Below, in pieces: positions 1-8,333 of a DNA stretch of 64,000 bases. Source of the stretch: an uncultured Latescibacterota bacterium (lineage in GTDB: Bacteria; Latescibacterota; UBA2968; UBA8231); assembly GCA_951813615.1 (NCBI GenBank), contig OX638377.1, positions 4,428,599-4,492,598 of the forward strand, written 5' to 3'. The notes beneath the pieces were generated by a model. That model was not told where the DNA came from. It saw nothing but the letters and a program-made list of their open reading frames with translations, and did not search any database. The first letter of the stretch is position 1. Each line of letters starts with the position of its first letter. Position numbers and translations under genes: made by a program.

Positions 1-925
1 TGCCCGAGCGACGCGCTGGCGCATAGGCGATGTAGCGGCCCACGCCGGCCATGGACGACGGTCGCGCCGCAAAGGCGAGAAATTTGCGCGCAGCCTCCAA
101 ATTCGGCGCACCCGCCGCGATGACGAGCTGGCCCGTGTCCAGCACTTGACCGTCCCAGACGATCGTAAACGGCTGCTTTTCCAAGATCTGCGCGTTGAAT
201 ATGCGCCCGTTGTACGCCGTGGTCATCACCACTTCGCCATCGGCGAGCATCTGCGGCGGCTGCGCGCCCGCCTCCCACCAAACCACCTGATCCTTGATGG
301 TGTCGAGCTTGCGGAATGCGCGATTGACCCCTTCGGGCGTGTCGAGAGTGGCGTACACCTCGTCCCGGGGCACTCCGTCGGCCATCAGGGCAAACTCCAA
401 GTTTACAGCCGGTACGCGCCGCATCCCGCGCCGGCCCGGGAACGCCTCAAGATCGAAAAAGTCGGCGATGGTTTCTGGTTTGCGTTCCTTAAAATGGTCC
501 GTGCGGTACGCATAGACAGTCGAGTAGAACAACGTGCCAACGCCGCATTCACCTATAGCTTCCGGGTAAAAGTCGTCCTCGGGCGATTCGCCATTCGCCC
601 CAGGAGGCAACTCAAAGTCCAGCACTTCGAGGAGGCCCTCGTCGCAGCCGGTCATGGCATCGGCGAGCTCCATATCTATCACGTCCCAATACACGGCCCC
701 CGCATCCACTTGGGCGCGCAATTGGGCGAGGCCGCCGTTGTAGTCCTCCAAGCGAACTTCTATGCCCGTCTCTTCAGTAAAAGCTTCGTGATAGCCTTTT
801 GCGCAGGCGCGCGCATACGAACCGCCCCAAGACACCACGGTCAGGGATTCCGCGTTGGCCGCCGCACACCACGCCAGCGCGGCCAGCGCCCAAACCAGCC
901 GTCTACCAGCCCAAGTTAAATTCAT
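1..925 (-). CDS. ABC transporter periplasmic substrate-binding protein, polyamine (PotD/PotF) type, partial
   Basis: The reading frame starts at the ATG complementary to 923-925 and runs off the window's left edge, so the C-terminus is missing. Residues 1-25 form a signal peptide (MNLTWAGRRLVWALAALAWC, then an AxA-type site at ANA). The mature protein opens with LTVVSWGGSYARACAKGY, the usual start of spermidine/putrescine-type extracellular solute-binding proteins, and continues with WDVIDMELADAM and TAYNGRIFNAQ, which match the ligand-binding clefts of that family. It would deliver a small cationic or organic solute to an inner-membrane ABC importer whose permease and ATPase genes presumably lie beyond the window. 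The exact ligand cannot be read from sequence. The family call is firm; the polyamine specificity is only a guess. Confidence 0.8.
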   Translation of the reverse strand, partial: MNLTWAGRRLVWALAALAWCAAANAESLTVVSWGGSYARACAKGYHEAFTEETGIEVRLEDYNGGLAQLRAQVDAGAVYWDVIDMELADAMTGCDEGLLEVLDFELPPGANGESPEDDFYPEAIGECGVGTLFYSTVYAYRTDHFKERKPETIADFFDLEAFPGRRGMRRVPAVNLEFALMADGVPRDEVYATLDTPEGVNRAFRKLDTIKDQVVWWEAGAQPPQMLADGEVVMTTAYNGRIFNAQILEKQPFTIVWDGQVLDTGQLVIAAGAPNLEAARKFLAFAARPSSMAGVGRYIAYAPARRSG

Positions 926-931
926 AATCGC

Positions 932-1567
932 TTACTTATTGGGCTGCGGCGTGACGCGCAGGTAGGGCTTAACCGCCGTAAAGCCTTGGGGGAATTTCTC
1001 GGTGGCTTCCTCGTCCGAGAGGGCCGGGACCACGATGCAGTCGTCGCCGTCTTGCCAATTGGCCGGGGTGGCGACCGAGTAATTGGCCGTCAGTTGCAGC
1101 GAATCAATCACGCGCAAAATTTCGTCGAAATTGCGGCCAGTCGAAGCCGGGTACGTCAGCGTCAGCTTGACCTTTTTGTCCGCGCCGATGACGAAAACCG
1201 AGCGCACGGTCATATTGTCGAGCGCATTGGGGTGAATCATGTCGTAGAGTTCGGCGACCTTGCGGTCGGGATCGGCGATCAGCGGGAAATCGACATGGGC
1301 GTTTTGGGTCTCGTTGATGTCGGAAATCCAGCCCTCGTGGTCGTCAACCGAGTTGACGCTCAAGGCGATGATCTTGACGCCGCGCTTTTTGAACTCCTCT
1401 TCGATGTTGGCCACTGCACCCAACTCCGTGGTGCAGACCGGAGTGAAGTCGGCGGGGTGGGAAAAGAGTACCCCCCAAGAATCGCCGAGCCATTCGTGAA
1501 AATTAATCGGGCCTGCGGTGGTTGCCGCGCTAAAATCCGGGGCTTCGTCGCCGAGTCGGACAGCCAT
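932..1567 (-). CDS. 1-Cys peroxiredoxin, Prx6 family
   Basis: A 211-residue thiol peroxidase that reduces hydrogen peroxide and organic hydroperoxides in the cytoplasm. The peroxidatic cysteine lies in the diagnostic motif HPADFTPVCTTELG (about residues 37-50), with the conserved Thr three residues before it, and the length (about 210-220) is normal for Prx6-type enzymes. The long C-terminal arm of the Prx6/AhpC-1-Cys branch is present (TANYSVATPANWQDGDDCIV), including a second Cys within DDC that is not the canonical resolving cysteine of 2-Cys enzymes. The start is supported by an AGGAGAA ribosome-binding site just upstream. It stands beside the binding-protein gene on the same strand with 6 bp between them, so co-transcription is likely, although a functional link is not obvious. 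Confidence 0.95.
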   Translation of the reverse strand: MAVRLGDEAPDFSAATTAGPINFHEWLGDSWGVLFSHPADFTPVCTTELGAVANIEEEFKKRGVKIIALSVNSVDDHEGWISDINETQNAHVDFPLIADPDRKVAELYDMIHPNALDNMTVRSVFVIGADKKVKLTLTYPASTGRNFDEILRVIDSLQLTANYSVATPANWQDGDDCIVVPALSDEEATEKFPQGFTAVKPYLRVTPQPNK

Positions 1568-1643
1568 GATGGTTCTCCTTTTTCCTAACTAGTGAAAGAG
1601 TTTGCGAACAAGCATTTAAATATCAAGGTACATATAGCGGTCG

Positions 1644-2471
1644 TCAATTCGTCTCCAACAGCCCTTTGAGATAGCGGGCGCTCTCGCGCACCGCGGCTTC
1701 TGTGCCCAGGTCGGCCGAGGCTTGATGAACCGTCACATAGCCCTCGTAGCCAACCGCGTACAGTGCGTCCATCAGCGGCGGGAAGCTAATGCCCCCTCCC
1801 TCCCACAAAGGGATCTGGCGGAACCGCACCTCGCCGCGGCACCACGTCTCAAGCGCGTCTGGACCATCGGCGGTCAAGACGTGATTTTGCAGATATACAT
1901 TGAATAGGTGCGGCGCGAGGCGGCGGATGGCATCTAGCCCATAAGGCTGACCACAGAGTTCCAAGTTGGCCGGTTCGTAGATCAGGCCGAAGTTGGCGCG
2001 GCCAATGCTCGCCAAGACTTGCAGCGAGCGGTCGATTTCCTCGAAGAGACTGCGGGTATGGCACTGGTGAGCGAGGCGCAGATCGCGTTCGGCGGCTTCG
2101 TCGGCTGCCCGGCGTGCCCAAGCAATATCTTCGTCCGTCTTCAGGCAGACGCGCAGCAGCGGAGCGCCGAGCTGTTCGGCTAGATCGAGATAGGGCGTTA
2201 TATTGCGGAGGGCGTCCGGCCCTTGGTCGGAGTTTTCGGGAATGGGGAAGTCGCCGGTGAGCATGGAGACGGCCAGCGAGTAGCGGTCGAGCAGAGCGCA
2301 CGCAGCGGCAACCGTCTCTGGCGGGCTGTGGACGCCCACTTGCGAGGCGCGCATACACAGCCCGCGGTACCCGTGAGCGGTGGCGAGGGCGGCCAATTGC
2401 TCGAGCGTCATATTGGCTTCGCGCTTGGCGTTAAATTTTTCGGCCACGCGGACCGAGAGCGAGAGTTTCAT
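1644..2471 (-). CDS. Sugar phosphate isomerase/epimerase-like TIM barrel (AP endonuclease 2 superfamily)
   Basis: A 275-residue protein with the repeating beta/alpha pattern of xylose-isomerase-like TIM barrels. Metal-binding-type residues are visible in strands such as LRLAHQCHT, FGLIYEPAN, NVYLQNH and the late GYVTVHQ. Members act as epimerases or isomerases on sugars, inositols or hydroxypyruvate; which substrate this one uses cannot be told. The ATG is preceded by a GAGGATC ribosome-binding site. It is followed divergently by the S1/P1-like gene. Many such barrels sit beside dioxygenase, sulfatase and ABC sugar-transport genes in this type of genome, as several others do in this window, so a role in carbohydrate or polyol catabolism is inferred. 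Confidence 0.8.
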   Translation of the reverse strand: MKLSLSVRVAEKFNAKREANMTLEQLAALATAHGYRGLCMRASQVGVHSPPETVAAACALLDRYSLAVSMLTGDFPIPENSDQGPDALRNITPYLDLAEQLGAPLLRVCLKTDEDIAWARRAADEAAERDLRLAHQCHTRSLFEEIDRSLQVLASIGRANFGLIYEPANLELCGQPYGLDAIRRLAPHLFNVYLQNHVLTADGPDALETWCRGEVRFRQIPLWEGGGISFPPLMDALYAVGYEGYVTVHQASADLGTEAAVRESARYLKGLLETN

Positions 2472-2553
2472 GGAGATCCTCGCGGTTGAGAGTTGTTGGC
2501 GGCCTGCTTAGAGACTTTCACGTAATTTGCACAAAGGAAAGGATGCATAACCA

Positions 2554-3414
2554 ATGAGAACGATCCGCGCAACATGGCTTGCCGTCGTCGCAGGCTTGAT
2601 GGCCGTTCCAGCCCAAGCTTGGTGGGGAGATGGGCACGGAATTCTGACCGAGGCGGCGGTGCTGGCCCTGCCGGAGGAAATGCCGGCTTTCTTCCGTCAA
2701 GGCGGCGACATTCCCAGCCATACGGTCTTCGATCCAGATCTGTTTAAGAATCGCCGCACTCCTTTACTGAGCCACGCCGAACACGGAGAGCACTATTTCG
2801 ATCTAGAGTACCTTGGGGGACGCGCAATTCCGGCGAAGCGCTTTGACTTCATCGCCTTGTGCTTCGAGCTACAGCTAGACCCGCCACGAGTAGGGATGGC
2901 CCCGTACGCCATCGCCGAGTGGACCGAGCGGCTAGCTGTGGCCTTTGCCGAGCATCGCCAGTGGCCGGAAAACGAGGCGATTCAGCAGAAGTGCCTCGTC
3001 TATGCGGGCATCCTCGCCCACTATGCCGAAGACATCTGCCAGCCCCTGCACGCGACCCGAGACTTTGATGGCAAGAAGCAGGAGGACGGCACGGTTATCG
3101 GCAAGGGCATCCACGAACAGGTGGATTCAGCGGTGGAGCGGCTCGGCTTTGCGCCCAAGGAGTTGGCGGCCGAGCAGGACGTTGCAGCCTTTGATTCGCT
3201 GATGAAGGACATCACCGGCCAGATCAAAAAAAGCAACTGGCGGGTGGAAGACGTGTACGCGCTGTGGGGCCATTGGGAAGACGAGAACGACGCCCGCGTA
3301 CGCGCCTTGACCTTAGAGTTAGCCCGCACCTCGGTGCGCTTTACCGCTTCGCTCTACCTGACGGCTTGGCAGCAGTCTGCTGAAATTCGCTTGCCGAGGT
3401 GGTTAGAGCGCTGA
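2554..3414 (+). CDS. Secreted S1/P1-type nuclease / zinc-dependent phospholipase C superfamily protein
   Basis: A 286-residue protein with a signal peptide ending at AQA, so the mature protein would begin with Trp. An N-terminal Trp that ligates zinc through its amino group is the hallmark of the S1/P1 nuclease and bacterial phospholipase C superfamily. Further zinc-ligand candidates follow in order: GDGHG (about residue 28), HYFDLEY, the core LAHYAEDICQPLHATRDFD (about residues 153-172), and GIHEQVD. The length fits S1/P1 nucleases (about 260-300). It would hydrolyse single-stranded nucleic acid or phosphodiesters outside the inner membrane, perhaps for phosphate or nucleotide scavenging. 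Nuclease versus phospholipase cannot be decided here. Confidence 0.8.
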   Translation: MRTIRATWLAVVAGLMAVPAQAWWGDGHGILTEAAVLALPEEMPAFFRQGGDIPSHTVFDPDLFKNRRTPLLSHAEHGEHYFDLEYLGGRAIPAKRFDFIALCFELQLDPPRVGMAPYAIAEWTERLAVAFAEHRQWPENEAIQQKCLVYAGILAHYAEDICQPLHATRDFDGKKQEDGTVIGKGIHEQVDSAVERLGFAPKELAAEQDVAAFDSLMKDITGQIKKSNWRVEDVYALWGHWEDENDARVRALTLELARTSVRFTASLYLTAWQQSAEIRLPRWLER

Positions 3415-3543
3415 GCGCGACTATTTGTATGGCAGAAGTTCAGGTAGATTGATTTGACTAGGTATTATTGAAGGGCGTGATTTTTCAAGGTTGATCTCGC
3501 TCGTTTTTGCGTTCTGTATTACCCTCAACCCACAGGTCATCCC

Positions 3544-4176
3544 ATGAACGCTTCGACGTCATCCATTGTCCCTAGTGCCACCGACAAGCTCGACCGGCTG
3601 AAGGCCTTGCTACGCGAGATGTTCCAACTCGACCGCGGCGACCTCGACTTCGGCCTGTACCGCATCATGAACATGAAGGCTGGCGAAATCTCGGCGGCTC
3701 CATTGGACGCGAACGAAAGGCGAGTAGTCGAGGGGCTGAGTGCACTCGCGCAAGACTCCGCCCCCTACCTGCAAGGCAAGAAGCTATTCCTGATTCGCAA
3801 TATGACGGGCAACCGTGGCGTGTCGTTTTTCGACGATTTCGCTTACTATCCCGACTTCATCGTCTGGCTACAGGATGCCGTTGACCAGCACGTTATCTTC
3901 CTCGACCCAAAGGGGTTGAGCCAGTTCGGAGAGAAGGAATCCAGGAAGGTGAATTTGCATACCAGCATTAAAGTAACCGAGAAACGAGCACGGGAGCGCG
4001 ACCCAAACCTCCACCTGCACGCCTACATCCTCTCCGTAACACCACCTGAGCAAATAGACGACGGCAGGCATCCCGAGGACTATTGGAACGAACGAGGCGT
4101 GCACTTTCTGAACAAGCGCGATTGCATCCAACAGGTCATCCAACATGCGTTAGAACTCTCTGATGGGGAAACTACG
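3544..4176 (+). pseudogene. Chimeric remnant of a type III-like restriction-modification locus (Mod start fused to Res end)
   Basis: The frame opens with LDRLKALLREMFQLDRGDLD and FGLYRIMNMK (about residues 16-43), the usual beginning of the large adenine methyltransferases paired with type III-like Res proteins. From about residue 55 it instead matches the last part of a Res subunit: GKKLFLIRNMTGNRGVSFFD, YYPDFIVWLQD, VIFLDPKGL, and VNLHTSIK near the end. The methyltransferase catalytic motifs and the helicase and nuclease motifs are absent. The simplest reading is one in-frame deletion removing several kilobases between early mod and late res. The frame then stays open into the antitoxin gene that follows. 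Assigning the two halves to Mod and Res rests on remembered family signatures, not a search. Confidence 0.55.
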
Positions 4177-4392
4177 ATGAAACTAGATCCCGAGACCGAG
4201 CGACGGCTCGACCTGCTGGTGTCCGAGACCGGGCGCAGCAAGGCTTTTTACCGGCGCGAGCTCACTAAACGCAGCCTTGAGGACATCGAAGATTACTACC
4301 TCGCCATGGCCGTGCTAGAACGCGTCCGCCAAGGAGAAGAAAAGGTACATTCCTCTTCCGAGGTGAGAAAAGCACTTGGCTTGGACGATTGA
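4177..4392 (+). CDS. RelB/DUF6290-type antitoxin
   Basis: A 71-residue protein beginning MKLDPETERRLDLLVSETGR, a ribbon-helix-helix DNA-binding start, then the helix KAFYRRELTKRSLEDIEDYY. This is the standard layout of RelB-like (DUF6290) antitoxins, which neutralise the partner toxin and repress their own promoter. I chose the internal ATG at 4177, after a GGGGAA box, because upstream residues belong to the restriction remnant in the same frame; a fusion protein from 3544 is also possible since no stop intervenes. It overlaps the toxin start by 17 bp, the usual translational coupling of toxin-antitoxin pairs. Confidence 0.8.
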   Translation: MKLDPETERRLDLLVSETGRSKAFYRRELTKRSLEDIEDYYLAMAVLERVRQGEEKVHSSSEVRKALGLDD

Positions 4393-4633
4393 GTACACCG
4401 ATACGGCCGAAAAACAGCTTGGCAAGCTCGATAAGCAGATGGCTCGACGCATCGTCGATTATATGAATGAACGTGTTGCAGTGCTCGATGACCCACGGGA
4501 CTTGGGAGGGGCATTGACCGGTCCATTAGGTGGGCTATGGCGTTATCGAGTGGGAGACTATCGCGTGATTTGCGATATTCAGAATCGCGTCTTAGTGACG
4601 AGGGTCAGCCGCCGCGATCAAGCGTACCGATAA
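4376..4633 (+). CDS. RelE/ParE-superfamily toxin
   Basis: An 85-residue protein starting at TTG within the end of the antitoxin gene. It carries the RelE fold signature: IEYTDTAEKQLGKLDKQMAR, then LTGPLGGLWRYRVGDYRVIC and RVLVTRVSRRDQAYR, with the Arg-rich late strands typical of ribosome-dependent mRNA interferases. It would cleave mRNA on the ribosome when the labile antitoxin is degraded. Its TAA stop (4631-4633) is part of the 7-bp target duplication of the small mobile element that follows, so the insertion left the protein intact. Confidence 0.85.
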   Translation: MAWTIEYTDTAEKQLGKLDKQMARRIVDYMNERVAVLDDPRDLGGALTGPLGGLWRYRVGDYRVICDIQNRVLVTRVSRRDQAYR

Positions 4634-4736
4634 CTGATGTTACGCAGTGGCTCGCTATCTTGTGGTTTGTTGAAGCCTGTTGACCCAAGATATGGGGGCG
4701 AAATCGAGGATTTTCTGGAAAACTGCGTAACATCAG
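4634..4736. mobile_element. 103-bp MITE-like element with 15-bp terminal inverted repeats
   Basis: CTGATGTTACGCAGT at 4634-4648 is perfectly inverted at 4722-4736. The element is flanked on both sides by the direct repeat CCGATAA (4627-4633 and 4737-4743), a 7-bp target-site duplication. There is no transposase and only about 73 bp of interior, so it is a miniature inverted-repeat element or the fused ends of a larger insertion sequence. The insertion point is exactly the toxin stop codon. The family of the parent transposase is not recognisable from the ends alone. Confidence 0.8.
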
Positions 4737-4847
4737 CCGATAATTTGACCCCTCGCCATAGACCTCAATACTGGCTTTCGAGTTTCGTCGCCAGAATCCG
4801 CCTCATATTCGGCGCTACGAGTTTGAGGGTCGCCGGGGCGGTTCTCG

Positions 4848-5648
4848 TCAGTCGTTTATCCCCGAAGTTCGCACGGCCGCGCGAACTCGGCCCCCGTGTT
4901 CCGCAAGCCAAGAGCGGAAGAATTGCAACACGGCTTCGCCGTCTCCCTGCTGCCGTTGCTTCCGCTGAATGAGCCACAACTCGATCTCGACGTCTCGCAA
5001 ATCCGGGTTGAGCCCTCGGGCTTGGGGGCTGCCGTGGAAGCGTTGGAAATCCGGCTCATCCTTGTAGAACGAAATCGCGTCGCTGTTTTGCAGCAGATCT
5101 GAAACGACGATGAGACGGCGTGGCACATCGCGCCGCTTGGTGCTCTGGAAATGCTTTATGGCAACCGACTGCACCGACTCCATGATCGGCGACGATTTGG
5201 CCTCTTTATTGGTGAGCAGCTTTCTGAGCTCTTCTTCTAAAGGAGCGCGAAATTTCTGTTGCCAGTTGCGCCGAATGATCGCTTCGGATTGCGTGAGGTG
5301 ATCGACGTTTTTCGGGTCGCCGGGACTACAGACCTTGATAATCGGGTCCAAAGCCCCGCCATGCTCAGGGTCCATCGCAAAAAGACTGATTTCGTGATTT
5401 TCCTCGATCTCATCGAGCAGGTTCCAGATCCGCGTTTCCAGATCGGACTTGGTGGTAGGCATGAACGAATCCGTGCGGTCGAGCAGGATCGCCGTAATCG
5501 CCGAGGGGCCCTCCGACCGACACAGGGTCTTGGGGTCGCGCTCGACCGAAGGCGGTTTTAGCACCACAAAGAGGAGCAAGATCGCGATGACCCCTAAGAT
5601 CATCGCACCGCCTGCTATCGTTTTATTCGATAGCTTACCTACACTCAT
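4848..5648 (-). CDS. Membrane-anchored VWA-like protein of unknown function
   Basis: A 266-residue protein with one N-terminal membrane segment (about residues 12-31, rich in I, L and V) and the rest outside or inside as a soluble domain. The soluble part starts with ITAILLDRTDSF, whose D-x-T-x-S spacing resembles the metal-ion-dependent adhesion site of von Willebrand A domains, and later has RRLIVVSDLLQNS, like the strand carrying another VWA metal ligand. It is the second gene of a coupled pair: its start codon shares one base with the upstream stop (TAATG). I do not recognise a named family. The position next to restriction and toxin-antitoxin remnants hints at a defence-type role, which is inference only. 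Confidence 0.6.
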   Translation of the reverse strand: MSVGKLSNKTIAGGAMILGVIAILLLFVVLKPPSVERDPKTLCRSEGPSAITAILLDRTDSFMPTTKSDLETRIWNLLDEIEENHEISLFAMDPEHGGALDPIIKVCSPGDPKNVDHLTQSEAIIRRNWQQKFRAPLEEELRKLLTNKEAKSSPIMESVQSVAIKHFQSTKRRDVPRRLIVVSDLLQNSDAISFYKDEPDFQRFHGSPQARGLNPDLRDVEIELWLIQRKQRQQGDGEAVLQFFRSWLAEHGGRVRAAVRTSGIND

Positions 5649-7057
5649 TAACTCTCGTCCTGATCGTCCCTCGGGCTATCCGGCTGCCGCCGATGGGGAG
5701 CCAACGGTCTCAACTCCTCGCTGCCCATATCGTACTGATTGTGCAGCTCCCTAACGCCGTTATCAATTTTTATCTCCGCCGCGCTGGTGATCTTCAAGAT
5801 CTCCTCCCGCGTCAGCATGGCCTTCGGTAGGCTGGTATCTATTGGCGTTTTCACTATGTGCCAAGGCTTCTTGAAGCGCCCAGGCGCTTCGCCGTCTCGC
5901 ATCGCCCGGTTGGTATCTCGGTAGAGCTTGAGCAAGTGATTACTCGCGTGCTCCAAGTGATCTAGATGGTCGTCGAACGATTTGATCAGGCGGCGATGGT
6001 CGTCGATGATAGAATCGTGTTGTCGTCCTGCGAGCAGAATGTTTTGCTTGATGCCTTCTAGCGCTTGCACCGCCTCATCCGACGTGTTCTTCAATCCCTT
6101 TAGGCAGGACTGATAGAATTCGCTGTATGCTTCGTCGGCCTCCGCAAATACGCGCGCACACTTTGCGTACCCCGGATAGCGGTCATCCCACAGGATGCCA
6201 TCGATAAAGCTAATAATAGCAAAGAGGAAGCCCATGAAGAACAAGATCCACGATTGGAAGTCCGCTAGCCCCAGTGGATTTGCGCCGAAAGCGGCGATGG
6301 CGAGTTTGCCTCCTTCGTCGAGCACCGTGCCCGTTGTTTCCCGATAGTGGGCCACCATCAGGTTGAAAAACAGTGCAAAGGCCAGAAATACCACCGCAGT
6401 GAGAATGCCTACGGACTTTCTGACTCGGTGAACGTGGTTGAAATTGGTGACGAGGATGCCGAGCAGAAAGGCGATGCCGAGGTTGACGAACGAGATGACA
6501 ACGGCCTCCGTGTACGCGCCGAACAGCCCAAACTCGTTGCCCTTTGCCAAGAAGGAGGCATTGCCAAATGTCTCAATGAGAAAGAGCACGGCGATGATAC
6601 CGATGTTAAATATCTTGTCGTCCCAACTGCGGGGCTGCGGCTCGCGGTGGAGGCCATTTCGTTCCTTAAACTGCTGCAGGTCCTCTTTTTTGCGGCGCAG
6701 GTCCTGCTGCTCTCTGCTCAACTCCACTATGGCCTTATCGACGTGCTGATCGAACTCCGCGCGTTGCTTGGCCGTCTCAATATCAATGGAGCTTAGTTGC
6801 TCCCGGAAGTCTAGCGCGACCAGACGCTCTCTGTATGCCCTTAGCTCACTCTCGCACGTATTCTGAGCCTGTGCCTGAGCGCTCTCGATCAGCCCGATAA
6901 CCTTGCGTTCCGTGGGGTCGAGGTCGTCTTCCGCGCTGTCCAATGCCGGCCGTCCCCGCCTCGCGTTCCGTTGGCTATCCTCTACTATATGCAGATCTTC
7001 CGCGACCTTATTGGTGTCGATCTTCTCGAACGGGTTAGTGTGAAGATCGTCTGTCAT
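5648..7057 (-). CDS. Four-TM coiled-coil membrane protein of unknown function, partner of the VWA-like gene
   Basis: A 469-residue protein. Residues 1-145 are charged and helical, with a coiled-coil stretch (about 90-132, rich in E, Q and K). Four hydrophobic segments follow at about 150-170, 183-204, 216-238 and 268-290, then a cytoplasmic-type helical tail (about 295-400) and a Pro/Arg-rich end. It has no catalytic motif I can name and is not MotA/TolQ-like as far as I can see. A strong GAGGAGGAG ribosome-binding site precedes the ATG. Together with the VWA-like protein it looks like a two-component membrane module: a helical multi-pass scaffold with a single-pass sensor or adhesion domain. 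Confidence 0.55.
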   Translation of the reverse strand: MTDDLHTNPFEKIDTNKVAEDLHIVEDSQRNARRGRPALDSAEDDLDPTERKVIGLIESAQAQAQNTCESELRAYRERLVALDFREQLSSIDIETAKQRAEFDQHVDKAIVELSREQQDLRRKKEDLQQFKERNGLHREPQPRSWDDKIFNIGIIAVLFLIETFGNASFLAKGNEFGLFGAYTEAVVISFVNLGIAFLLGILVTNFNHVHRVRKSVGILTAVVFLAFALFFNLMVAHYRETTGTVLDEGGKLAIAAFGANPLGLADFQSWILFFMGFLFAIISFIDGILWDDRYPGYAKCARVFAEADEAYSEFYQSCLKGLKNTSDEAVQALEGIKQNILLAGRQHDSIIDDHRRLIKSFDDHLDHLEHASNHLLKLYRDTNRAMRDGEAPGRFKKPWHIVKTPIDTSLPKAMLTREEILKITSAAEIKIDNGVRELHNQYDMGSEELRPLAPHRRQPDSPRDDQDES

Positions 7058-7117
7058 CGCGCACTCCTCCTCATTTACAGCGTATTTAGGACAGAAAAAC
7101 AGCAGGGGATTGAGGGG

Positions 7118-7126
7118 ATTGTATCA
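7118..7126 (-). promoter_or_regulatory. Possible extended -10 promoter for the two-gene membrane module
   Basis: On the minus strand the sequence reads TGATACAAT, an extended -10 (TGnTACAAT, five of six bases matching TATAAT). It lies about 60 bp upstream of the 469-residue gene's start in the AT-rich gap 7058-7178. No good -35 box is seen at the matching distance. Confidence 0.35.
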
Positions 7127-7178
7127 AAGATATGCATAACTGCGATTTTCGCCCCCCTATTCTTTAATTTTTTAATCC

Positions 7179-8312
7179 TCAAAGCACCACTTTAAACCCC
7201 TCTCGATCTTCCATTCCCTGCGCGAAGATGCGCGGCTCAATGTCGAGGCCCGCGCCGGGTGTGTCGGGTACGTGCAGAATAGAGTCGGCCAGCCGCCAGC
7301 CGTCGGTGATCAGCCCGGGCATGGCAGCCGGCGCGGCTTCGAGCAGGCAGAAGTTGGGGATGGAAGCGGCGAAATGGGCGTGGTGAAAGCGCTCGATGTA
7401 CGACCCCCAGCAATGGGGGGCGCAGAGCGCGTTCCACTGCTCTAGGCGCGCCGATGTGCTCCGCCACCACGTCAGCCCCATGGCGCGAAAATCGTGCTGC
7501 ACCACGTCGATAAATCCCTGTTCGACCAAGTCAAAAAAATACGGCGGTGGCGAAAATTCCCCGTCGGCCACCAGCGTGTCCCAGTCATTTTCGACGATGT
7601 GCTGCTTGAGCGCTTGGTTGAGTGGGGCGTCTTCGGCAAAAGGCTCCTCAAACCAATAGATGCCCACGTCCGCGCAGGCGTCCAACAGGGCTATAGCGGT
7701 GTTGAGCGTATTGCCCATGTTGGCGTCGATGAGCACCTTGGCCTGCGGGCCGGCGGCTTCGCGCACCGTGCGAATGACCAACTCATCGCGCTTGAGGCCC
7801 GCATCCGTGGGCATCCAGCGTGCGCCGCGACCGACCTTGATCTTGAAGTGCAAATAGCCGTGCTCATGACCAGTGGCGACTTCACCGCGGAAAATGTCTT
7901 TGACCTGTTCCTCATCGGTGGCTTCCAAGTCGTCGATATAGACCGAGCCGTCGTACACTTCGACCTCGCGTTTGCCGCGGGCACCAAGCAGGCGGTACAG
8001 CGGCAAATCCATCATCCGCGCCACCAAATCCCACAGCGGTAGGTCGAGGTTGCGGCCCGCGGGTAGGCAGCCGTCGGGGAGTTGGAAGAGCTCGCCGATC
8101 TCCTTGCCGAGCAGCGCGCGCGCCTCGGCCTCGCCAATGCGCGACCAACCCAAGCCCCACGCCCCGCTGTCCGTGCGAATCCGGACGACCGGATCCGAGA
8201 TCTGCGATCCGTGCGCAGGAATGCGGGCGTTGAAGCCGATGTAACGCGGTCGAGTGCCGCGCAAAACGCATTTTTCAATACAAGTAATCTTCCCTTTGGG
8301 GACTTCGTGCAT
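7179..8312 (-). CDS. Mandelate racemase/muconate lactonizing-type enzyme (enolase superfamily)
   Basis: A 377-residue acid-sugar dehydratase or racemase candidate. Numbering from the ATG at 8312, the barrel has the KxK pair (HFKIKVGRG, K157/K159), and the three Mg2+ ligands in order: D196 (LIDANMG), E222 or E223 (WFEEPF) and E252 (VADGEF). A late His (APHCWGS, about H300) could be the opposite-face base. These are the residues that abstract the proton alpha to a carboxylate. I chose ATG 8312 over TTG 8318 because AAGGAG sits at the correct distance from the former. It is downstream of the DUF3179 gene by 21 bp, so probably co-transcribed. The substrate is unknown; sugar acids are typical. Confidence 0.9.
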   Translation of the reverse strand: MHEVPKGKITCIEKCVLRGTRPRYIGFNARIPAHGSQISDPVVRIRTDSGAWGLGWSRIGEAEARALLGKEIGELFQLPDGCLPAGRNLDLPLWDLVARMMDLPLYRLLGARGKREVEVYDGSVYIDDLEATDEEQVKDIFRGEVATGHEHGYLHFKIKVGRGARWMPTDAGLKRDELVIRTVREAAGPQAKVLIDANMGNTLNTAIALLDACADVGIYWFEEPFAEDAPLNQALKQHIVENDWDTLVADGEFSPPPYFFDLVEQGFIDVVQHDFRAMGLTWWRSTSARLEQWNALCAPHCWGSYIERFHHAHFAASIPNFCLLEAAPAAMPGLITDGWRLADSILHVPDTPGAGLDIEPRIFAQGMEDREGFKVVL

Positions 8313-8333
8313 GGCCAAGCTCCTTATTCAGAA

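Noticed and set aside
146..919. Long plus-strand reading frame opposite the partial binding protein
   Set aside because: It is antisense to a clear periplasmic binding protein and its translation has no family features; it is a high-GC shadow.
4637..4972. 111-codon plus-strand frame starting inside the MITE
   Set aside because: It covers the mobile element and runs antisense into the VWA-like gene; no homology-like pattern.
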